A DNA stretch of 64,000 nucleotides, taken from the NCBI RefSeq assembly GCF_002754315.1, contig NZ_PEFE01000001.1:1426001-1490000 (forward strand). The letters are read 5' to 3'. Each line of letters opens with the position of its first letter. Position 1 is the first letter of the stretch. Both the position numbers and the translations under genes were made by a program. Source of the stretch: Flavobacterium sp. 11. GTDB lineage: Bacteria > Bacteroidota > Bacteroidia > Flavobacteriales > Flavobacteriaceae. A model generated the notes under the pieces. That model had not been told where the DNA came from, did not search any database, and was given only the letters and a program-made list of their open reading frames with translations. Shown in pieces: positions 10,301-19,440 of this stretch.

Positions 10301-13300
10301 ATTTTGGAGGAATTATGCGATCATTAAATTCGACTAATTTCGAACAAGGAAATGTTGAATATATTCAGTTTTGGGTACTAGATCCTTATGTAGGAAACGG
10401 TCAGGTGCAACAATCTAATACGGGAAAAATTTATTTCAATTTAGGTGAAATATCTGAAGATGTTTTGAAAGATGGAAGAAAACAATATGAAAACGGACTT
10501 GGGCCTGATCAGATATTGGTAAATCCACAGCCATTATGGGGAGATGTTCCGGCTTCACAATCACTAATTTATGCTTTTGACACTAATGTAGCAAACAGAA
10601 CGAATCAAGATATTGGTTTGGATGGTTTGGCTAATGGCAATGAAGGAGCTGTATATACAAATTTTGCCTCAGAGTTAGATCCTGCGGCAGATGATTATAC
10701 GTTTTATTTGAATGCTTCCGGAGGGATTTTGGACCGATATAAAATGTATAACGGTACTGATGGAAACTCTGCAGTTGATATTAGTGACCCAAACAGAGGA
10801 TCAACAACTGTTCCTGATGTAGAGGATATCAACAGGGATAATACCATGAACACAATTAGTGCGTATTACGAATATAGTATTGATGTACAGCCAAACATGA
10901 ATGTAGGGGAAAATTATATTACTGATATAAGAAATACCCAAGTGACTTTGCCAGATGGTTCAACTACTGATGCGAGATGGCTGCAGTTTAAAATACCGGT
11001 TTCACAACCCGAAAACACGATAGGAAATATTTCTGATTTTAGATCGATTCGTTTTATGAGAATGTTTATGACAGGTTTTAGTGAAGAAGTAACCGTTCGT
11101 TTTGGTGCGTTGGATTTGGTGCGAGGAGAATGGAGACGCTATACCAATACGCTTGATTTTAATGATACTAATGTTGCTGATGATGATACTAATCTAGATG
11201 TTTTAGCGGTTAATGTTCAAGAAAATAATGAGAGATGTCCAATAAATTATATTGTTCCTCCAGGAGTGCAAAGGGAGCAATTATACAACAATAATACAGT
11301 TATCAATCAAAATGAGCAGTCGTTAGCATTGAGAGTATCCGGAAACGGATTAGAACCAGAAGATTCCAGAGCAGTTTTTAAAAATGTAAGTATAGACATG
11401 CGTCAATTCAAGAAACTGAAAATGTTTTTACACGCAGAATCATTGCCAAATGAAGTTGTGCTGCAAGACAATCAAATGGTTGGATTCATCCGTTTTGGAA
11501 ATGACTTTACTCAAAATTTCTATCAAATTGAAATTCCTTTAAAAGTGACGAGTCCAACTTCTGCTTCAAATACAGATTGTTCTCCTTTGAGCGCCGAGGA
11601 AGTTTGGCCAGAAGAAAATGAGATTGATTTGTCATTGGCTTTATTGACAAAATTGAAAATTCTCGCAATGAGTATTAATCCTAGTACATTGCCATTGGAT
11701 GGTATTTATTATCCGGATAATGATCCGGCAAATACGGAAGGTGACGGAAGTGATAGATTACGATTGGGTATAAAAGGGAATCCTAATTTTGGATTAGTGC
11801 GAACGCTGATGGTTGGTCTAAAAAACAACGAATCCCGAAATGATATCAAAGGAGAAGTTTGGTTTAATGAACTGCGCTTAGCGGATATGGATAATCAAGG
11901 CGGGATGGCAGCTGTACTGAATGTTGATACAAATTTAGCTGATTTTGCTACAGTTTCTGCTTCAGGTAAAAAGAGTACTATTGGTTTTGGAACTTTAGAA
12001 CAAGGACCAAATGAAAGAAACCGTGAGGATACAGAACAATATAGTATTGTGACTAATGTGAATCTTGGTAAATTATTGCCTCCAAAATGGCAAATTAATC
12101 TGCCTTTCAATTATGCTATTGGCGAAGAAACCATAACTCCGGAATATGATCCTTTTAATCAAGATATCAAGCTAAAACAATTGCTTGCTAATACAGCTGA
12201 TCAGAACGAAAAAGACAACATCGAAAAAAGAGCTATTGATTATACAAAACGTAAAAGTATAAACTTCATTGGGGTTAGAAAAGACCGAAGCCCAGAACAA
12301 AAACAGCATGTGTACGACCCGGAGAATTTTACTTTTTCTCAGTCATTTAATGAAGTGGAAAGACATGATTTTGAAATTGAAGATTATGTAGACCAGCAGG
12401 TAAATACATCGGTGGACTATGCCTATACTTTTAAACCAAAATCAGTAGAGCCTTTCAAGAAGACAAAATTCATGAAAAAAAGTAATTATTGGAAATTGTT
12501 AAGCGATTTCAATTTTAATTATTTGCCTTCTAATATATCGTTTAATACCAATATCATCAGACAATACAACCGTCAGCAATTTAGACAGGTAGATGTGGAA
12601 GGAATTGGGTTAGATCCTTTGTATCGAAGAAATTTTGCGTTCAATTATCAATATGGATTTAATTTTAATTTGACTAAATCTTTAAAATTAAACTATACGG
12701 CTTCTTCCAGTAATATTGTAAAAAATTATTTGAATGAAGACAATGAACCTATCGAAACTTTTACAATCTGGGATAGTTATTGGGATATTGGAGATCCAAA
12801 TCAGCACATGCAGCAATTGGTTGTGAATTATGAAATTCCAATCAATAAAATTCCATTATTTAGTTTTGTCAAAGCTAATTATTCTTATACTGGAGACTAT
12901 AGCTGGCAACGTACTTCTAATGCATTGTCTCAAATAGAAATTGATGGAAACAGTTATAATTTAGGGAATACGGTTCAAAATGCGAGTTCAAATAATTTGA
13001 ATGCAACTTTAAATATGGATATGTTGTATAAATATTTAGGGCTAACAAAAAATGCAAATAAAACAGTTCCAAAACCTAAAACAACCGCTCCAAAACCAGG
13101 TGAAAAAATAGTAAATACAAATGCTAATCAAGTACCAAAAAATAATGAATTTGTAGATGGTTTTATTGGAGTTTTAACCAGTATTAAAAACATCCAAATG
13201 AATTATACCTATAACAGCGGTACGGTTTTACCTGGATATACGCCAAGTGTAGGGTTTCTAGGTTCGTCAAGACCGTCGTTAGGATTTATTTTTGGAGCAC

Positions 13301-14499
13301 AAGACGATGTGAGATATGAAGCTGCCAAAAATGGTTGGTTAACGAACTATCCTGATTTTAACCAAAATTTTTCTCAGGTAACCAATAAATTATTTAAAGC
13401 GACCGCAAATGTAGATTTGCTGCCGGATTTAAAAATTGATTTGTCATTAGATCGTGCTTATTCTGAAAATTCTTCGGAACAGTATGATGTTATTGACGGG
13501 GTTTATAACCCTAGATCTCCATATGATACAGGTATTTTTTCAATTTCTACGGTGTTGATAAAAACGTCGTTTTCGACTAGTGATGAAAATTCATCGGTTG
13601 CATTTGATGATTTTAGAATGAACAGACTTACGGTAGCCAATCGATTAGCTACACAACGAGGAATTGACATTACTAATCCGGGTAATTTGGACCCAGATGG
13701 ATTTCCGATAGGTTATGGAAAAAACAATCAGGCAGTATTGTTGCCTGCGTTTTTAGCAGCTTACTCAGGCGGAAATGCTTCAGATGTTTCTCTTGGGATT
13801 TTTAGAAGTTTCCCAATTCCAAACTGGTCGATAAAATACAATGGTTTGATGCGTTATGGACTATTTAAAAAGAATTTCAAACGTTTCTCTTTGCAGCATA
13901 ATTACAGGGCTTCTTATACGATAAATGCGTTTAGATCAAATTTTGAATACGACAAAGATCCAGAAGGAAAGGATGCGAGTGGTAATTTTTTCAATCAAAC
14001 GATAATGTCAAATATAAACTTGGTTGAACAATTTAATCCGTTGTTGCGAATGGATTTTGAATTGAAAAGTTCCTTAAAAGTATTGGCCGAAATTAAAAAA
14101 GACAGAGCATTATCCATGAGTTTTGATAATAATTTGTTGACAGAAGTTAAAGGAATAGAATATGTGGTAGGATTGGGTTATCGTTTCAAAGACGTAATTT
14201 TCTCTTCCAGACTGGCAGATAATCCAACAGGAATAATAAAAAGTGACATCAATTTAAAAGCAGATGTGACTTATAGAAACAATCAAACGATTGTTAGATA
14301 TTTAGATTATGACAACAATCAATTGGCTGGAGGACAAAATATATGGTCTTTGACAGTTAAAGCAGATTATGCTTTTAGTAAAAACCTAACGGCTATTTTC
14401 TATTATGATCACTCTTTTTCAAAAGCAGTAATATCTACTTCTTTTCCGTTGACAAATGTTCGTTCCGGAATCACACTTCGTTATAATTTTGGGAATTAA
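7351..14499 (+). CDS. sprA: SprA, outer-membrane translocon of the type IX secretion system
   Basis: At 2382 residues this has the size expected of SprA, one of the largest Bacteroidota outer-membrane proteins. It begins with a signal peptide (MHKICTFLLVLFCGFASQAQ) and is rich in alternating beta-strand segments along its whole length. The end, SGITLRYNFGN, is a typical barrel closing strand. SprA forms the barrel through which type IX cargo proteins, including gliding adhesins, cross the outer membrane. The downstream order gcvH, VanZ-like, deoC, remB matches what I recall of Flavobacterium johnsoniae. No frameshift or truncation is seen. Confidence 0.95.
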   Translation: MHKICTFLLVLFCGFASQAQVNQAAQDTVKTGFSIGKVQMKNPKSILSAYTYDPITDRYIYTNSVDGFSINYPIILTPKEYEKLVLKESMRDYFKKKVDAIEGKKEGSEEAKKDLLPRYYVKSGLFESIFGSNTIDVKPTGSIEMDLGMRYTKQDNPSFSPRNRSNLSFDFDQRISMSLMGKVGTRLNVNANYDTQSTFAFQNLMKLEYAPSEDDIIQKIEVGNVSMPLNSSLIRGAQSLFGVKTQLQFGKTTITGVFSEQKSQTKSLIAQGGGTIQDFDMFALDYDNDRHFFLSQYFRNRYDKSLVNYPFIDSRVQITRLEIWVTNKQNRVVATNNNLRNIIALQDLGEGQLNGLTDNEVVVLDPIPSSPPFFIAGPDTPTDNKNNAYNPELIQAGGGLLNPNIREIVTSNSGFNVTVSEGQDYSKLENARKLNPNEYTYNPQLGYISLQQRLANDEVLAVAYQYTIGDQVYQVGEFGNDGVDATVVTGNSPSNQAIISQSLILKMLKSNLTNVKNPVWNLMMKNIYQIPGAYQVKQEDFRFNILYTDPSPLNYITEVPGSPFPPNPLPQNEVAETPLLKVFNLDKLNYNNDPQAGGDGFFDFMPGLTMDAQYGRIIFTTKEPFGELLFSKLSTGGESYNNTGSYNENQKKYVFRSMYRNTQSGALQDSDKNKFLLRGKYKSSGGDGIPIGALNVPQGSVVVTAAGRVLVEGIDYSVNYQLGRVQILDPSLQASNTPIEVSLENNSVFGLQTRRFMGVNVEHKISENFLIGGTFLKMTERPFTQKSSFGQESVNNTIFGFNTNFSTEVPFLTRLVNKLPNVDTDVPSNLSVRGEIAFLKPDTPKADQFQGESTIYVDDFEGSQSTIDMRSPYAWSLSSTPERNTMSTYDFNANANDLSYGFKRAKLAWYSIDPIFYTQKPAGISNQDLSFNNTRRIFSEELYPLTDIAQGQSQVINTLDLSYYPSDRGPYNNSLNSATNPRDNFGGIMRSLNSTNFEQGNVEYIQFWVLDPYVGNGQVQQSNTGKIYFNLGEISEDVLKDGRKQYENGLGPDQILVNPQPLWGDVPASQSLIYAFDTNVANRTNQDIGLDGLANGNEGAVYTNFASELDPAADDYTFYLNASGGILDRYKMYNGTDGNSAVDISDPNRGSTTVPDVEDINRDNTMNTISAYYEYSIDVQPNMNVGENYITDIRNTQVTLPDGSTTDARWLQFKIPVSQPENTIGNISDFRSIRFMRMFMTGFSEEVTVRFGALDLVRGEWRRYTNTLDFNDTNVADDDTNLDVLAVNVQENNERCPINYIVPPGVQREQLYNNNTVINQNEQSLALRVSGNGLEPEDSRAVFKNVSIDMRQFKKLKMFLHAESLPNEVVLQDNQMVGFIRFGNDFTQNFYQIEIPLKVTSPTSASNTDCSPLSAEEVWPEENEIDLSLALLTKLKILAMSINPSTLPLDGIYYPDNDPANTEGDGSDRLRLGIKGNPNFGLVRTLMVGLKNNESRNDIKGEVWFNELRLADMDNQGGMAAVLNVDTNLADFATVSASGKKSTIGFGTLEQGPNERNREDTEQYSIVTNVNLGKLLPPKWQINLPFNYAIGEETITPEYDPFNQDIKLKQLLANTADQNEKDNIEKRAIDYTKRKSINFIGVRKDRSPEQKQHVYDPENFTFSQSFNEVERHDFEIEDYVDQQVNTSVDYAYTFKPKSVEPFKKTKFMKKSNYWKLLSDFNFNYLPSNISFNTNIIRQYNRQQFRQVDVEGIGLDPLYRRNFAFNYQYGFNFNLTKSLKLNYTASSSNIVKNYLNEDNEPIETFTIWDSYWDIGDPNQHMQQLVVNYEIPINKIPLFSFVKANYSYTGDYSWQRTSNALSQIEIDGNSYNLGNTVQNASSNNLNATLNMDMLYKYLGLTKNANKTVPKPKTTAPKPGEKIVNTNANQVPKNNEFVDGFIGVLTSIKNIQMNYTYNSGTVLPGYTPSVGFLGSSRPSLGFIFGAQDDVRYEAAKNGWLTNYPDFNQNFSQVTNKLFKATANVDLLPDLKIDLSLDRAYSENSSEQYDVIDGVYNPRSPYDTGIFSISTVLIKTSFSTSDENSSVAFDDFRMNRLTVANRLATQRGIDITNPGNLDPDGFPIGYGKNNQAVLLPAFLAAYSGGNASDVSLGIFRSFPIPNWSIKYNGLMRYGLFKKNFKRFSLQHNYRASYTINAFRSNFEYDKDPEGKDASGNFFNQTIMSNINLVEQFNPLLRMDFELKSSLKVLAEIKKDRALSMSFDNNLLTEVKGIEYVVGLGYRFKDVIFSSRLADNPTGIIKSDINLKADVTYRNNQTIVRYLDYDNNQLAGGQNIWSLTVKADYAFSKNLTAIFYYDHSFSKAVISTSFPLTNVRSGITLRYNFGN

Positions 14500-14536
14500 T
14501 TTTTCTAAAAGGGAACAATTTTGAATAGAAGATTAT

Positions 14537-14544
14537 TACATTTG
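14537..14544 (+). promoter_or_regulatory. -7 promoter element for gcvH
   Basis: TACATTTG fits TAnnTTTG, 48 bases upstream of the gcvH ATG in the 93-base gap after sprA. The -33 element is weak. Confidence 0.4.
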
Positions 14545-14592
14545 TGGCATAAAATTTAAATTATCAATAAATAATTATCAATTACAATTTAT

Positions 14593-14973
14593 ATGAACAT
14601 ACCAGTAAATTTAAAGTACACTAAAGATCACGAATGGGTTAGTATTGATGGCGATACTGCAACTGTAGGAATCACTGATTTTGCACAAAAAGAATTAGGA
14701 GATATCGTATATGTTGAAGTTGAAACTTTAGACCAGACTTTAGACAAAGATGAGGTTTTTGGTACAGTGGAAGCAGTTAAAACTGTTTCTGATTTGTTCC
14801 TGCCATTAACAGGTGAAATTATTGCATTCAATGATGCTCTTGAAAGTACTCCTGAAAGTGTTAATTCTGATCCTTATGGAGCTGGATGGATGATCAAGAT
14901 AAAAATTGCAAATATGGCAGAAGTAGATGATTTATTATCTAGTGATTCTTACAAAGAACTTATTGGTGCCTAA
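14593..14973 (+). CDS. gcvH: Glycine cleavage system H protein
   Basis: A 126-residue lipoyl-carrier protein. It starts with the conserved [10 protein letters not shown] segment and carries the lipoylated lysine at K63 in [11 protein letters not shown]. Lipoyl-GcvH shuttles the aminomethyl group between the P, T and L proteins when glycine is cleaved. The P, T and L genes are not in this window, which is common in Bacteroidota. The stop codon overlaps the proposed GTG start of the VanZ-like gene by eight bases. Confidence 0.96.
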   Translation: MNIPVNLKYTKDHEWVSIDGDTATVGITDFAQKELGDIVYVEVETLDQTLDKDEVFGTVEAVKTVSDLFLPLTGEIIAFNDALESTPESVNSDPYGAGWMIKIKIANMAEVDDLLSSDSYKELIGA

Positions 14974-15343
14974 ACAAATATATTTTTTGGCCGCTTTATT
15001 ATGGGCTGGAGTTATTGCTTTTTTTTGTTTGATTCAGCTGAATAATGTTCCGCTGGGAGAGGTTTCAAATCTGGATAAATTAGTGCATGTCTTTTTTCAT
15101 TTTGTTTTAACGATACTTTGTTTTTTGTTTGTTCAAAAATATACAAATGCGATAAACAGTTTAAAACCCATACTAATTTCTTTGCTGTTTTCTGTTTTTT
15201 TTGGAATAGGTATTGAAATAGCTCAAGAATTATTTACCACTACCAGGCATGCAGATGTATTTGATGTTTTAGCAAATTTATCTGGTGCAATTTTAGGAGT
15301 AGCAGTTATTATTTTATTTGATTTGAAAACAAAATTCACATAA
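14966..15343 (+). CDS. VanZ-like membrane protein
   Basis: About 125 residues with four predicted membrane segments and the VanZ-like core ([46 protein letters not shown]). I place the start at the GTG at 14966 ([12 protein letters not shown]). The upstream in-frame ATG at 14927 would add 13 residues and overlap gcvH by 47 bases, which is less likely. Biochemical function is unknown. The family name comes from the teicoplanin-resistance accessory protein VanZ, but nothing here suggests glycopeptide resistance. A clear terminator follows. Confidence 0.8.
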   Translation: MPKQIYFLAALLWAGVIAFFCLIQLNNVPLGEVSNLDKLVHVFFHFVLTILCFLFVQKYTNAINSLKPILISLLFSVFFGIGIEIAQELFTTTRHADVFDVLANLSGAILGVAVIILFDLKTKFT

Positions 15344-15360
15344 AATTCAATTTAAATAGA

Positions 15361-15384
15361 GTCCCACTTTGGTGGGACTTTTTT
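15361..15384 (+). terminator. Rho-independent terminator after gcvH and the VanZ-like gene
   Basis: GTCCCAC and GTGGGAC pair perfectly around the loop TTTG and are followed by six T residues. Confidence 0.92.
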
Positions 15385-15521
15385 ATTTTATAGCATTCAG
15401 AAACACGAATGTTTATTTAGTTTAGTTTGTCTTTTTTTAAAAAGCATGTAAAAACTTCAGTTCTAGCGTTAAAAATACAAAATAGTGAAATTTTATAGTA
15501 AACTTATGTGCATATAAAATG

Positions 15522-15529
15522 TATTTTTG
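15522..15529 (+). promoter_or_regulatory. -7 promoter element for deoC-remB
   Basis: TATTTTTG fits TAnnTTTG and lies 37 bases before the deoC start, just downstream of a terminator, so a new transcript should begin here. The -33 box is not obvious. Confidence 0.45.
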
Positions 15530-15566
15530 TGCGTGATAATCTACTCTAATTAAGAAATCAAAGCGC

Positions 15567-16310
15567 ATGAATATCAAGCAATATTTAGATTCTACCTATT
15601 TAAAAACGGCAGAACAAGCGGGACTCAGCGAAAAAGAAAATACTTTGGTTGTCAAAGGATTTATCCAAGAAGCAATCGAGGAGCATTTTAAGCTTATTAT
15701 GATTCGTCCTAATATGGTTTCTTTGGCAAAAAAAATGATACTAGAGGCAAATTCAGTTGTGGCAATAGGAACTGTAATTGATTTTCCGGAAGGGAAATCT
15801 TCATTAGAAAATAAACTTAGCGAAGCTCTTCAGGCGATACATGATGGTGCTGATGATTTAGATTTTGTGTGCAATTATGAAGCTTTTAAAAGAGGAGAAA
15901 TAGCTTTGGTGAAAGAAGAAATTCTGAAATGTACTCAATTGGGTTTAGATAATAATAAGGTAGTAAAGTGGATTATTGAAGTGGCGGCTTTAAGTGATAA
16001 GGAAATTATCCAGTTGTCAAGTTTGATAAAAAATGTAATCGTTTCTAATTTTAAACAAGAGCTTTTCGCATCGGTTTTTGTGAAGTCCTCGACTGGATTT
16101 TATAAAACAGAAAATAATTTGCCAAATGGCGCCACTATTCCTTCAATAATGATGATGCTCGAAAATGCATCGCCCCTTCCGGTGAAAGCTGCAGGAGGCG
16201 TAAGAACGTATGAAGAAGCGGTTAAGATGATTCAATTGGGGGTTAAAAGAATAGGTACATCAGGTGCAAAAAGTATTGCTAACGGACAAAATTCACATAA
16301 TGAATATTAA
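15567..16310 (+). CDS. deoC: Deoxyribose-phosphate aldolase
   Basis: A 247-residue class I aldolase that cleaves 2-deoxyribose 5-phosphate to glyceraldehyde 3-phosphate and acetaldehyde in deoxynucleoside breakdown. The Schiff-base lysine is expected at K173 in FVKSSTGFY and the second active-site lysine at K207 in PVKAAGGVRT. The IGTVIDFPEGKSS segment is also typical. It is followed within 20 bases by remB and probably shares its transcript. The pairing appears to be by position rather than pathway. Confidence 0.95.
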   Translation: MNIKQYLDSTYLKTAEQAGLSEKENTLVVKGFIQEAIEEHFKLIMIRPNMVSLAKKMILEANSVVAIGTVIDFPEGKSSLENKLSEALQAIHDGADDLDFVCNYEAFKRGEIALVKEEILKCTQLGLDNNKVVKWIIEVAALSDKEIIQLSSLIKNVIVSNFKQELFASVFVKSSTGFYKTENNLPNGATIPSIMMMLENASPLPVKAAGGVRTYEEAVKMIQLGVKRIGTSGAKSIANGQNSHNEY

Positions 16311-16329
16311 ATTCACAAAAATTATAAAC

Positions 16330-18453
16330 ATGAAAAAAGGGTTGCTGGCTTTATTTTTATTTTCGTTTTCCTTTTTTGCATATTCCCAAGATTTCAATAC
16401 GACTTCAGTACAATCTGGTAATTCGGCGGAGCGATTTCCTGTTTTTCCTGATTGTGTAAATTTGCAATCGAAAGTGCTTGAGAATTGCTTTTACAGTCAA
16501 GTTCAGGATTTTGTTTTTCAAAATTTCCAAGTTCCGGATGATTTAAAGCAAAATAATTTTAAGGGGAATGTAAAAGTTCTTTTTGAAGTGGACAGTAATG
16601 GTGTTTTTAAAGTGATTTATGTTGATGCTGTTGATGAGACGTTGATAAAAGAAACAAAAAGGGTTTTTGGTACATTTCCAAAAATAGAACCGTCTACCTA
16701 TAACGGAAAACCTACCTATTCTAAGTTTACCATTACTATTGCCATACCTTTAAAAAGTAGAGCGGAAATCGAAGCAGAAGCTTTGGCGAAAGCCGAAATA
16801 GTTTCAAATAATAAACCGAAGCTTACTGAATTGGACAGTATTGTGTATAAAAAGTTTGCTAATCCGGAGTTTGAAAGCCATTTGAATGTTCCTTTTTCGC
16901 ACAGTTACTATGCACAGTTTGATGGCTCTTTAAATCAAGTGGGAAGTAATAATCACACGGCTTCAAAGCCATATACGTATGCTGAGGTTTCAAAATATTA
17001 CGACTTGAAAGCCGTTAATGAAAAGATAAAAAAGAAAGCTTCCGGTTGGTGGGCAAGAAAATTATGGAATGAGAATACTGTTGAAATTCAGGGCGAAGGA
17101 TATTGGTTTACATTAAATCCTATACTGGATTTGCAGGTTGGTAAAGATTCAAAAAGTGAAGCCTCTTACAGTTATGTAAATACGCGCGGAATCAATTTTA
17201 GAGGAGGATTAGGCAAGCAGCTTAATTTTTCTACCACGGTTTTTGAAAGTCAAGGACGCTTTGCGGATTACTTCAATCGTTATGCGGAATCTATCAAGCC
17301 AGCGGGAGGAAATCCTGCTATTATTCCTGGGATAGGGATTGCCAAAGATTTCAAAACAGATGCTTATGATTTTCCTTTGGCTGAAGCCAATTTGACTTTT
17401 ACGCCTAGTAAATATTATGATTTACAATTGGGTTACGGTAGAAATTTTATTGGTGATGGATACCGTTCTTTGTTAGAAAGTGATGGTGCCAGTCCGTATC
17501 CTTATTTTAAATTGAATACTAATTTTTGGAAAATAAAATATACTAATACCTACATGTGGCTCAAAGATGTTCGTCCTGAGGTAACATTAGAAAGAACATA
17601 CGCTACAAAATTTATGGCAAATCATTATTTGAGTTGGAACGTTTCGAATAAATTGAATCTTGGTTTCTTCGAGTCGGTGATTTGGACCAATACGAATGAC
17701 AGAGGATTTGATGTGAATTTTGTGAATCCAATTATATTTTATCGTTCGGTTGAATTCGCTTCTTCGGCAAGAAGTGGAAATGCAGTTTTAGGATTGACAT
17801 TTAAGTACAAATGGAGCAATCAAATCAATTTTTACGGACAGTTTATTCTGGATGAATTTTCTCTTGGAGACATCAAAGAAGGAGACAATAGTTGGAAAAA
17901 TAAGTACGGGTATCAGTTAGGTGTTAAATATTACAATGCTTTCAAAGTTGATAATTTACTGCTGCAATTAGAGTACAATCATGTGCGCCCTTATGTGTAT
18001 TCTCATAGCATGCCAATCACAAATTATGCGCACAACAACCAGAGTATCGGACATCAATGGGGAGCAAATTTCAAGGAATTTATTGCTATTGCCCGTTATC
18101 ATAAAGGAAGACTTTTTGCTGATGCAAAAGTTACTGTGGGGACTCGAGGATTTGATTTTGATACCGCCGAAGACGGTTTTAATTACGGAGGAAATATCTA
18201 TAAGGATTATGATGAAAACAGAGCTCTTGATAGTGGTGTAAAAGTAGGTCAGGGAAATAAAACGGCTGTTTTTATAGCTGATTTTCAAGGAGGGTATTTA
18301 GTGAATCCGTCGACGAACCTGAAACTTTTTGGAAGTTATATTTACAGAAGTTTTGATCCTGCAAAAAACACCGCAACCACTTTCACTGAAAGCACTAATT
18401 GGTTTACTTTAGGATTGAGAGCTGATATTTTTAATTGGTATTTTGATTATTAA
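16330..18453 (+). CDS. remB: RemB-like gliding motility outer-membrane protein
   Basis: The proposed start at 16330 gives a normal signal peptide (MKKGLLALFLFSFSFFAYSQ) and a 707-residue protein. Upstream in-frame starts at 16264 and 16300 would overlap deoC and precede the signal peptide. Residues about 50-140 resemble a TonB C-terminal-like periplasmic domain (FKGNVKVLFEVDSNGVFKVIYV). The rest resembles a capsule-assembly (Wzi-like) beta barrel with many aromatic strands (LQLGYGRNFIGDGYRS). The length and position four genes after sprA match F. johnsoniae RemB, an outer-membrane protein linked to gliding, as I recall it. The name rests on synteny plus domain pattern. Confidence 0.72.
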   Translation: MKKGLLALFLFSFSFFAYSQDFNTTSVQSGNSAERFPVFPDCVNLQSKVLENCFYSQVQDFVFQNFQVPDDLKQNNFKGNVKVLFEVDSNGVFKVIYVDAVDETLIKETKRVFGTFPKIEPSTYNGKPTYSKFTITIAIPLKSRAEIEAEALAKAEIVSNNKPKLTELDSIVYKKFANPEFESHLNVPFSHSYYAQFDGSLNQVGSNNHTASKPYTYAEVSKYYDLKAVNEKIKKKASGWWARKLWNENTVEIQGEGYWFTLNPILDLQVGKDSKSEASYSYVNTRGINFRGGLGKQLNFSTTVFESQGRFADYFNRYAESIKPAGGNPAIIPGIGIAKDFKTDAYDFPLAEANLTFTPSKYYDLQLGYGRNFIGDGYRSLLESDGASPYPYFKLNTNFWKIKYTNTYMWLKDVRPEVTLERTYATKFMANHYLSWNVSNKLNLGFFESVIWTNTNDRGFDVNFVNPIIFYRSVEFASSARSGNAVLGLTFKYKWSNQINFYGQFILDEFSLGDIKEGDNSWKNKYGYQLGVKYYNAFKVDNLLLQLEYNHVRPYVYSHSMPITNYAHNNQSIGHQWGANFKEFIAIARYHKGRLFADAKVTVGTRGFDFDTAEDGFNYGGNIYKDYDENRALDSGVKVGQGNKTAVFIADFQGGYLVNPSTNLKLFGSYIYRSFDPAKNTATTFTESTNWFTLGLRADIFNWYFDY

Positions 18454-18471
18454 TCTTTTTGTGAATTGTTT

Positions 18472-18503
18472 TTTGTCAAATCCCTTTTGATACACTACTT
18501 TTG
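18472..18503 (+). promoter_or_regulatory. Complete Bacteroidota promoter for the cyoE/cytochrome oxidase genes
   Basis: A -33 TTTG at 18472-18475 and a -7 TACTTTTG at 18496-18503 are separated by 20 bases, close to the Bacteroidota consensus. Transcription would start near 18510, about 26 bases before the TTG start codon. This is the best full promoter match in the window. Confidence 0.65.
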
Positions 18504-18535
18504 CAAAAGTTTTTCAAAACAAACAAACTCTAGTA

Positions 18536-19438
18536 TTGAACGCAACACAAAATACATTTTCATTAAAATCCATTTATATTGATTTCCGAGAGATCACTAA
18601 GGCGCGTTTAGCTATTAGTGTCGTGTTTTCGTCTATCGCGGGATTTATGCTTGGGATTTATGATTTGCATTCATTGGATTGGATGGTTTTGCTAAAATTG
18701 GCAGTTGGTGGCTATTGTATGGTAGGAGCATCAAATGCTTTTAATCAAGTTATCGAAAAAGATTTAGATGCCTTGATGGATAGGACTAAAAATCGTCCCG
18801 TTCCGGCTGGCAGAATGTCTCAGACTACGGCTTTGATTATAGCGAGTCTTTTAACAGTTGTTGGAATTGCATTGTTGTATACAATCAATCCAAAAACTGC
18901 TATGTTTGGCGCCGTTTCAATATTTTTATATACAAGCGTTTATACTCCTTTGAAAACGATGACTTCATTGTCTGTTTTTGTTGGTGCTTTTCCCGGGGCA
19001 ATTCCTTTTATGTTGGGTTGGGTTGCGGCAACAGGAGAATTTGGGATAGAAGCTGGAACCTTGTTTTTAATTCAGTTTTTTTGGCAATTTCCCCATTTTT
19101 GGGCAATTGGGTGGTTTTTGTATGAAGATTATGAGAAAGCCGGTTTCTTTATGTTGCCTACAGGTAAAAAAGACAAAGGGACAGCCTTGCAGATTATTTT
19201 ATATACAGTTTGGTTAATTTTAGCGTCACTTTTACCAGTTTTGGGATATACTGGTCGTTTGTACATGACGCCAGTTGCTGCGATTGTTGTATTTTTACTT
19301 GGATTATGGATGCTTTTTTATGCTGTTCGATTATACAAATTAAGAACTGCAAAATCGGCCAGAACTTTAATGTTAGTTAGTGTTTCTTATATTACATTGT
19401 TACAATTGGTTTATATATTTGATAAATTTTTAAGATAG
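18536..19438 (+). CDS. cyoE: Heme O synthase (protoheme IX farnesyltransferase)
   Basis: A 300-residue UbiA-superfamily prenyltransferase with about nine membrane segments. The prenyl-diphosphate-binding motif is NQVIEKDLDALMDRTKNRP (N-x3-D-x3-D). It attaches farnesyl to heme B to make heme O, the precursor of heme A for cytochrome oxidase. The start is TTG at 18536. No ATG is available before the conserved region, and the promoter above places the transcript start just upstream. It heads a run of oxidase subunit and assembly genes. The homologue is also called ctaB. Confidence 0.94.
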   Translation: MNATQNTFSLKSIYIDFREITKARLAISVVFSSIAGFMLGIYDLHSLDWMVLLKLAVGGYCMVGASNAFNQVIEKDLDALMDRTKNRPVPAGRMSQTTALIIASLLTVVGIALLYTINPKTAMFGAVSIFLYTSVYTPLKTMTSLSVFVGAFPGAIPFMLGWVAATGEFGIEAGTLFLIQFFWQFPHFWAIGWFLYEDYEKAGFFMLPTGKKDKGTALQIILYTVWLILASLLPVLGYTGRLYMTPVAAIVVFLLGLWMLFYAVRLYKLRTAKSARTLMLVSVSYITLLQLVYIFDKFLR

Positions 19439-19440
19439 TT

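Noticed and set aside
14966..15343. VanZ-like gene as a glycopeptide resistance gene
   Set aside because: Only the general membrane family matches; no other van genes are present and the host is Gram-negative by gene content.
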